From NCBI GenBank assembly GCA_012744445.1, contig JAAYBZ010000072.1, positions 1-39,365 on the forward strand: a stretch of 39,365 bases of DNA. Direction: 5' to 3'. The notes beneath the pieces were generated by a model. The model saw only the letters and a list, made by a program, of their open reading frames with translations. It did no database searches and was not told where the DNA came from. Source of the DNA: Myxococcales bacterium. Lineage in GTDB: Bacteria > Myxococcota_A > Polyangia > Polyangiales > Houyiibacteriaceae. Made by a program: the position numbers and the translations under genes. This document shows positions 33,212-39,365 of the stretch, piece by piece (position 1 is the first letter of the stretch; the number at the start of each line of letters is the position of its first letter).

Positions 33212-34444
33212 TCAGACCGCGCGCCAGACTTCGTCGTCGCAGGCCGCGCGGCCGTCCTTCTCGAGCTTGAGGAGGTGCGCCTCGAGGCTGAGCGCGGCGA
33301 GCGGCCATACCGCCTGGGGCGTGTCGTCGTAGGCCAAGGGGAGGAGCTCTTCGACCGTGGCCTCCCGCTTGCGCAGGAGCGCCTCGAGGACCTTCGCCTC
33401 GCGCATGAGGCGGTGCGCGCGGTAGAAGTCGAGGAGCTCCTTGGGCGAGAGGATCACGCCGCCGTGCGCGGGGAGGAGCATCGAGGGCGCGCGCTCCTTC
33501 ATGCGCTCGAGCGACTCGAGGTAGAGCGACATGTCCCCGTCGTGCTTCTCGACGAGGATGGTGCCGATGCCGGCGACCATGTCGCCCGCGACGAGCGCGC
33601 GCGTGCGGTGCTCGAAGAAGCAGAGGTGCCCCGGGGCGTGCCCCGGCGTGTGCATGGCCTCGAGCTCGATCCCTCGGCCGAGGGCGATGCGCTCGCCCTC
33701 GTCGATGGCGCCGTGGAAGTCGACGCTTCCCTCGAGCCGCGCGATGGTGGCCCGGTGCGCGCGCAAGGGCACGCCGAAGTGCTCGGAGAGGTAGCGCGCG
33801 CCGCCCACGTGATCGGGGTGATGGTGCGTGACCAGGATCTCGCGAAGCTGGAACCCGAGGCGCGCCCTCTCGGCCTCGACGATGGAGACGAAGCGCTCGA
33901 GCTCCGCGTGATCCGCGCTCGCCGGCTCGATGATCACCGCCTCGTCGCCCGCGACGAGGAAGGCGTTGGTGTGCGTCGCCGGGAGGATCGTCGGCGTGCG
34001 CACGGGGAGCATGAAGAAGCCCTCGGCGATCTCGTATGCGCCGTCGCGATCGAGCGGCGCCTCGTCGCCGAGCGCGACGTAGGTGGCGAGCGAAGGCGAG
34101 AGGAGCGCCTCGCCGCGTCGCCATGCCTCGCGGAGCGCCTCGCGCGTGACGAAGTCGAGGCCGCGCGCCGCGTGCGGCACGCCCCTCACCTCGTGGATCT
34201 CCACGCTCGCCGAGAACGCGTCACCTCGCCCGACGAAGGTGCCGCGATGGCGGACCTCCACGTCGTCGCGCGCGAGGCCGAAGCGCTCTTCGAGCAGCGC
34301 CTCGACCGCTCCGTCGGCGTCGTTCTCGATGGCGATCTCCGGCAGCTCGATCCACTCGCCGCGGTGGACGCCCTCGCCGGCTCGCTTGCTCGTCCCGACC
34401 CGCCCCTCGCCGTCCACGGCGAGGAGCGCCACCCGCCTCCTCAC
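33212..34444 (-). CDS. Metallo-beta-lactamase-fold hydrolase with Nudix-like N-terminal domain
   Basis: 410 residues from GTG 34444. Residues ~1-140 resemble a Nudix fold (VALLAVDGEGRVGTSKRAGEGVHRGEWIELPE), but the Nudix box is degenerate: where REL..E.G is expected it reads VEALLEERFGL. From ~150 is an MBL domain with HHHPDH (207-212), MHTPGHAPGHLCFF, ALVAGDMVAGIG and LLPAHGG. The end (~330-410; EATVEELLPLAYDD..., LEAHLLKLEKDGRAA) looks like the winged-helix tail of LACTB2-like endoribonucleases, so an RNase or thioesterase role is possible. The GTG overlaps the stop of the GTPase gene; the two are probably coupled. Confidence 0.85.
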   Translation of the reverse strand: MRRRVALLAVDGEGRVGTSKRAGEGVHRGEWIELPEIAIENDADGAVEALLEERFGLARDDVEVRHRGTFVGRGDAFSASVEIHEVRGVPHAARGLDFVTREALREAWRRGEALLSPSLATYVALGDEAPLDRDGAYEIAEGFFMLPVRTPTILPATHTNAFLVAGDEAVIIEPASADHAELERFVSIVEAERARLGFQLREILVTHHHPDHVGGARYLSEHFGVPLRAHRATIARLEGSVDFHGAIDEGERIALGRGIELEAMHTPGHAPGHLCFFEHRTRALVAGDMVAGIGTILVEKHDGDMSLYLESLERMKERAPSMLLPAHGGVILSPKELLDFYRAHRLMREAKVLEALLRKREATVEELLPLAYDDTPQAVWPLAALSLEAHLLKLEKDGRAACDDEVWRAV

Positions 34445-35103
34445 GAGATCGGCCTCGGGAAGAGCGAAGGCCGGCGCGAGGGCACGCGCGGCGCCGTGCG
34501 TCCCTCCGGGAGATCCGCCGGGTTGCCCACGGTGCGGAGCGTCTCCTTGGTGATCGCCTTGAAGGTGTCGAAGACGCCGACGCCCGTCGTGGCCACCGCC
34601 TCGAATTGCGGCACCGTGCCCGGGATGGCCAAGGCCTCACGAAGGTCGTCCACCGGGAGGACGCCCGGGAGATCGCGCTTGTTGTACTGGACGACGAGCG
34701 GCAGACGATCGGGATCGTCGCCCTGGAGGCGCAGGTTCGTCGCGAGGTTCTCCATCGAGTCGACGTTGTCCTCGAGGCGCGTCGCCTGCGAGTCGACCAC
34801 GAAGACCACGCCGTCGACGTGTCGCAGGACGAGCCTTCGCGTGGAGTCGAAGGCCACCTGCCCCGGCACGGTGCAGAGGTGGATGCGCACCGAATACCCG
34901 TGGAAGCTCCCGAGGTTCACGGGGAGCAGATCGAAGAAGAGCGTCCGCTCCGATTCGGTCTTGAGCGAGACCAGCTTCCCGCGCAGATCGGGGCGAGAGC
35001 GCTGATGGATGGTTTCGAGGTTGGTCGTCTTCCCGCACAGGCCGGGGCCGTAGTAAACGAGCTTGAGATGAAGCTCCTTACGGTTGTGGTCGATGAGCGG
35101 CAT
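34441..35103 (-). CDS. MglA-family small GTPase
   Basis: 220 residues from ATG 35103 (MPLIDHNRKELHLKLVYYGP). The P-loop is GPGLCGKTTN; the switch region contains FFDLLPVNLG; LCTVPGQV matches the G3 region; and QYNKRDLP is the NKxD base-recognition motif. This closely resembles MglA, the prokaryotic polarity GTPase of Myxococcus, but in that family the DxSS or SKL-like base is variable and the N-terminus is similar. A C-terminal extension of about 25 residues (GNPADLPEGRTAPRVPSRR...) is Pro/Arg-rich and not part of the fold. No MglB/Roadblock gene is next to it. The stop overlaps the start of the Nudix-like/MBL gene. Confidence 0.9.
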   Translation of the reverse strand: MPLIDHNRKELHLKLVYYGPGLCGKTTNLETIHQRSRPDLRGKLVSLKTESERTLFFDLLPVNLGSFHGYSVRIHLCTVPGQVAFDSTRRLVLRHVDGVVFVVDSQATRLEDNVDSMENLATNLRLQGDDPDRLPLVVQYNKRDLPGVLPVDDLREALAIPGTVPQFEAVATTGVGVFDTFKAITKETLRTVGNPADLPEGRTAPRVPSRRPSLFPRPIS

Positions 35104-35460
35104 GAGGACGGGGCTCGGGATACGAGTACGCGATACCCCGAGAAGCGTCAACGGCGATCGCCCCACGGGCTCGCCCTGGTGGCCGCGCTCACGCTCCTCG
35201 CGGCCTGCGGTGGGCGGAAGCCCGGCGAGGCCGAACAGCACGAGCTCTACCGCACGGTGCAGGAGGGAGAGGCCCGACAGGACGCCGCCTCGTCCTCCCC
35301 CTACGTCACGCCGCTCGAGACCGCTCGGGCGATCTGCGACGCCGCCCGCGACGTGTGCAAGGCGGCGAAGCGATCGCGCGAGGCCGACGCCAAGGAGCGC
35401 TGCCAGCGCGCGCAATCGCGCTGCGACGCCGCCATGGCCGCGGCCACCGGCGGCGGCTGA
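35086..35460 (+). CDS. Cys-rich predicted lipoprotein with twin CX6C motif (copy 2)
   Basis: About 125 residues. The start is uncertain: in-frame ATG 35068 or GTG 35086 both overlap the 5' end of the divergent GTPase gene, and no start lies between 35104 and the signal core. A basic region (KRQRRSPHG), hydrophobic core (LALVAALTLLAACGG) and lipobox Cys give a standard lipoprotein signal. The mature part carries CX6C, 14 residues, CX6C (CDAARDVC ... CQRAQSRC), matching copy 1 at 24432. A Gly-rich tail ends at TGA 35458-35460, 6 bases from the convergent greA stop. Confidence 0.6.
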   Translation: MVDERHEDGARDTSTRYPEKRQRRSPHGLALVAALTLLAACGGRKPGEAEQHELYRTVQEGEARQDAASSSPYVTPLETARAICDAARDVCKAAKRSREADAKERCQRAQSRCDAAMAAATGGG

Positions 35461-35466
35461 TCCCCC

Positions 35467-35934
35467 TCAGATCCAGAGGACGTCGACGATCTCGTAGACC
35501 CGCTCCCCCGCCGGGGTACGGACCTTCACCTCGTCGCCCACCTCGCGGTTGATGAGCGCGCGGGCCACGGGCGAGGTGACGGAGATCTTGCCCGCGTTCA
35601 CGTCGGCCTCCTCGGAGCCGACGATGCGGTAACGCTTCTCCACGCCGTCCTCGTCCTGGAGCACGACGGTGGCGCCGAACTTCACCCGGGTCCCGCTCAA
35701 GGTCTTCGGATCGATGACCTCGGCGCGCGCGAGCTGATCCTCGATCACGCGCATGCGCGCCACCACGAGCCCCTGGCGCTCGCGCGCCGCGTGGTACTCG
35801 GCGTTCTCCTTGAGGTCGCCGTGGTCGGCCGCCGTGCCGATCTCCTCGGAGATCTTCGGCATCTCGGCCTTGAGTGCGGCGAGCTCACGCTTGAGCGCCT
35901 CGAAACCTTCCGGAGTCAACGGGACTTTCTCCAT
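35467..35934 (-). CDS. greA: Transcription elongation factor GreA
   Basis: 155 residues from ATG 35934, preceded by GGAAGG at 7 bases; ATG 35949 in frame is less likely. GreA binds RNA polymerase in the secondary channel and rescues backtracked complexes by transcript cleavage. The N-terminal coiled coil carries the acidic tip motif (DHGDLKENAEYHAARERQG), and the C-terminal FKBP-like domain includes VVLQDEDGVEKRYRIVGSEEAD and SVTSPVARALINREVGDEV. It lies downstream of carB and the esterase-like gene on the same strand; carB-greA linkage is common in proteobacteria. Confidence 0.95.
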   Translation of the reverse strand: MEKVPLTPEGFEALKRELAALKAEMPKISEEIGTAADHGDLKENAEYHAARERQGLVVARMRVIEDQLARAEVIDPKTLSGTRVKFGATVVLQDEDGVEKRYRIVGSEEADVNAGKISVTSPVARALINREVGDEVKVRTPAGERVYEIVDVLWI

Positions 35935-35950
35935 GACAATACCTTCCATG

Positions 35951-35968
35951 CCCCGGCGAAGACCGGGG
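35951..35968 (-). terminator. GC hairpin in the greA leader
   Basis: CCCCGG-CGAAGA-CCGGGG (35951-35968) forms a six-pair stem 17 bases upstream of the greA start codon, within the 62-base gap to the esterase-like gene. With no T-run it could be a weak terminator for the carB side or a leader structure affecting greA translation. Motif reading only. Confidence 0.4.
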
Positions 35969-35996
35969 CGTGTCGAAATACCTGGCCCGGCCCCCC

Positions 35997-36916
35997 TCAG
36001 TCCGCGGGTTCGCGGACGAGCTCGGACGTATGGAATCGAAGGAGCTCGATGGCCCCGGCCCCCCGACCGTACTCGATGTCGTGCGTCCCCGGGGTGTCGA
36101 CGAAGGCGTGCGGCACCGAGCGCTCGCGGAGCGCCTGCGAGAACCGGAGCGTCGCGGCCCGGGCGGGATCTTCCTCGCTCGTGACGAGGCGGATCGCCTG
36201 ACCGGCCTCCGGCTTCACGAGGTGCGCGATGGAGGCGACCATCGACTCCTCGAGCGAGGGCTGGATGGCGCCGACCGCGCCGAAGGCCTCGGGCTTGCGG
36301 AGGCCCACCTCGAGCGCGACGCGGCCGCCGAGGCCGATGCCGTCGATGCCCGTCCCCTCACGACCGCGCGCGACGCCCTCGAAGGCCTCGCGCACCGCCG
36401 GGAGCACCACGTCGACGAGCCAATCGGCGTAGCGCGAGAGCTCCTCGGGGCTCGCGGCGGAGAGGTTCGGGACGTAGGGGCTGACCACGACCGGCGCCGC
36501 GAAGGGCGTGCTGGCGAGGCGCGCGTTGATGGCCGCGAGGTGCTCGGCCGAGACGAAGCCGTTGAAGTCGCGCCGCTCGAGGCGACCGCGCTCGAAGGCG
36601 CCGTAGGCCACGGGGAGCTCGAAGTTCACGCTCCAGATCATCGGGCCCTTGGAAGGACCGCGCTCGGCGCCCCGGAGATCGTGGAGCGCGACCACCATGG
36701 CGTACCGGCCCTCCGGCGGCGCCATCGCACGGTCGGGTCGACGGGGGATGATGACCGCGACGGTCTGCGGATCCCCGTCGAGCCCCTTCACGCTGACGCG
36801 GCGATGGTGCACGAACTCGGCGCCCGGCTGCGCGGCGCCGATCACGGCCCACGAGAGGGCCGCCACAGAGGCGGCGATCAGCAAACGCCGGATCGCCTTC
36901 CCGGTGCGAGCGGAGT

Positions 36917-36920
<4 letters not shown>
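35997..36920 (-). CDS. Alpha/beta-hydrolase-like protein lacking the catalytic Ser
   Basis: 307 residues. An N-terminal signal segment (RRLLIAASVAALSWAVIGAA) suggests export. Then an esterase-type fold: VAVIIPRRPD, YAMVVALHDLRG, VVVSPYVPNLS and a helix (DVVLPAVREAFEGV). The nucleophile elbow reads GIDGIGLGGRVALEVGLRKP; where the family has GxSxGG, residue 196 is Gly (codon GGC, one base from the Ser codon AGC). A His in DTPGTHDIE (His280) and an acidic residue near EEDP remain. It therefore looks like a pseudoenzyme or a misread base. ATG 36920 overlaps the carB stop. Its place between carB and greA is not the usual order. Confidence 0.75.

Positions 36921-39365
<2,445 letters not shown>

Overview
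The window is about 39.4 kb of very GC-rich DNA with strong G/C bias at third codon positions, almost no intergenic space and many 1-4 base start/stop overlaps. A PilB very close to the myxobacterial type, an MglA-family GTPase, many predicted lipoproteins, an OmpA protein with thrombospondin-type-3 repeats and a PrkA kinase together suggest a member of the Myxococcota, possibly the Polyangiales side. That placement is inference from gene content, not from a phylogeny. I see no rRNA, tRNA, CRISPR array, insertion sequence, phage gene or obvious foreign island. It looks like ordinary chromosomal backbone.

Layout, left to right. (a) 1-2623 +: end of a DUF58 gene coupled to a BatA/von Willebrand-A membrane protein. 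(b) 2554-4309 -: membrane TPR-like protein and PrmC release-factor methylase. (c) 4417-6123 +: PilB. (d) 6177-7917 -: SAM methyltransferase and a TPR protein with a C-terminal helix-turn-helix. (e) 8011-10364 +: OmpA/TSP3 protein, strong hairpin, small membrane protein. (f) 10328-11461 -: glycosyltransferase. (g) 11561-14702 +: acidic helical protein, fused uroporphyrinogen-III methylase/synthase, lipoprotein, membrane protein. (h) 14730-18073 +: clpS-clpA-aat, a compact N-degron pathway operon. (i) 18084-18959 -: Cache-like lipoprotein, divergent from (j) 19051-19884 +, a PF10118-type predicted metal-dependent hydrolase behind a perfect palindromic operator candidate. (k) 19952-22985 +: lipoprotein HlyD-type adaptor, ABC ATPase and ABC-2 permease. 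(l) 23044-24207 -: rhodanese-E1 fusion. (m) 24432-24881 +: Cys-rich lipoprotein. (n) 24882-30769 -: five tightly packed genes, RluA pseudouridine synthase, two lipoproteins, PrkA and Nnr. (o) 30812-33205 +: surface protein with carboxypeptidase-regulatory-like repeats and a PDZ domain. (p) 33212-35103 -: MglA-like GTPase coupled to a Nudix-like/metallo-beta-lactamase fusion. (q) ~35086-35460 +: second Cys-rich lipoprotein. (r) 35467-39365 -: carB, an esterase-like protein lacking its nucleophile, and greA.

Functional links. Aat adds Leu/Phe to protein N-termini, ClpS selects such N-degrons and ClpA unfolds them for ClpP, which is not in this window. The ClpS has an Arg where the family's specificity gate is usually Met. 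The exporter genes form a complete minimal unit. The carB-greA linkage is a conserved neighbourhood in other proteobacteria, here with an inserted pseudoenzyme gene. No defence or mobile system was found. The best leads for something undescribed are the ClpS gate variant, the two paralogous twin-CX6C lipoproteins, the GTPase plus Nudix-like/MBL pair, the TPR plus TFIIB/cyclin-like HTH protein, and the PrkA-lipoprotein operon.
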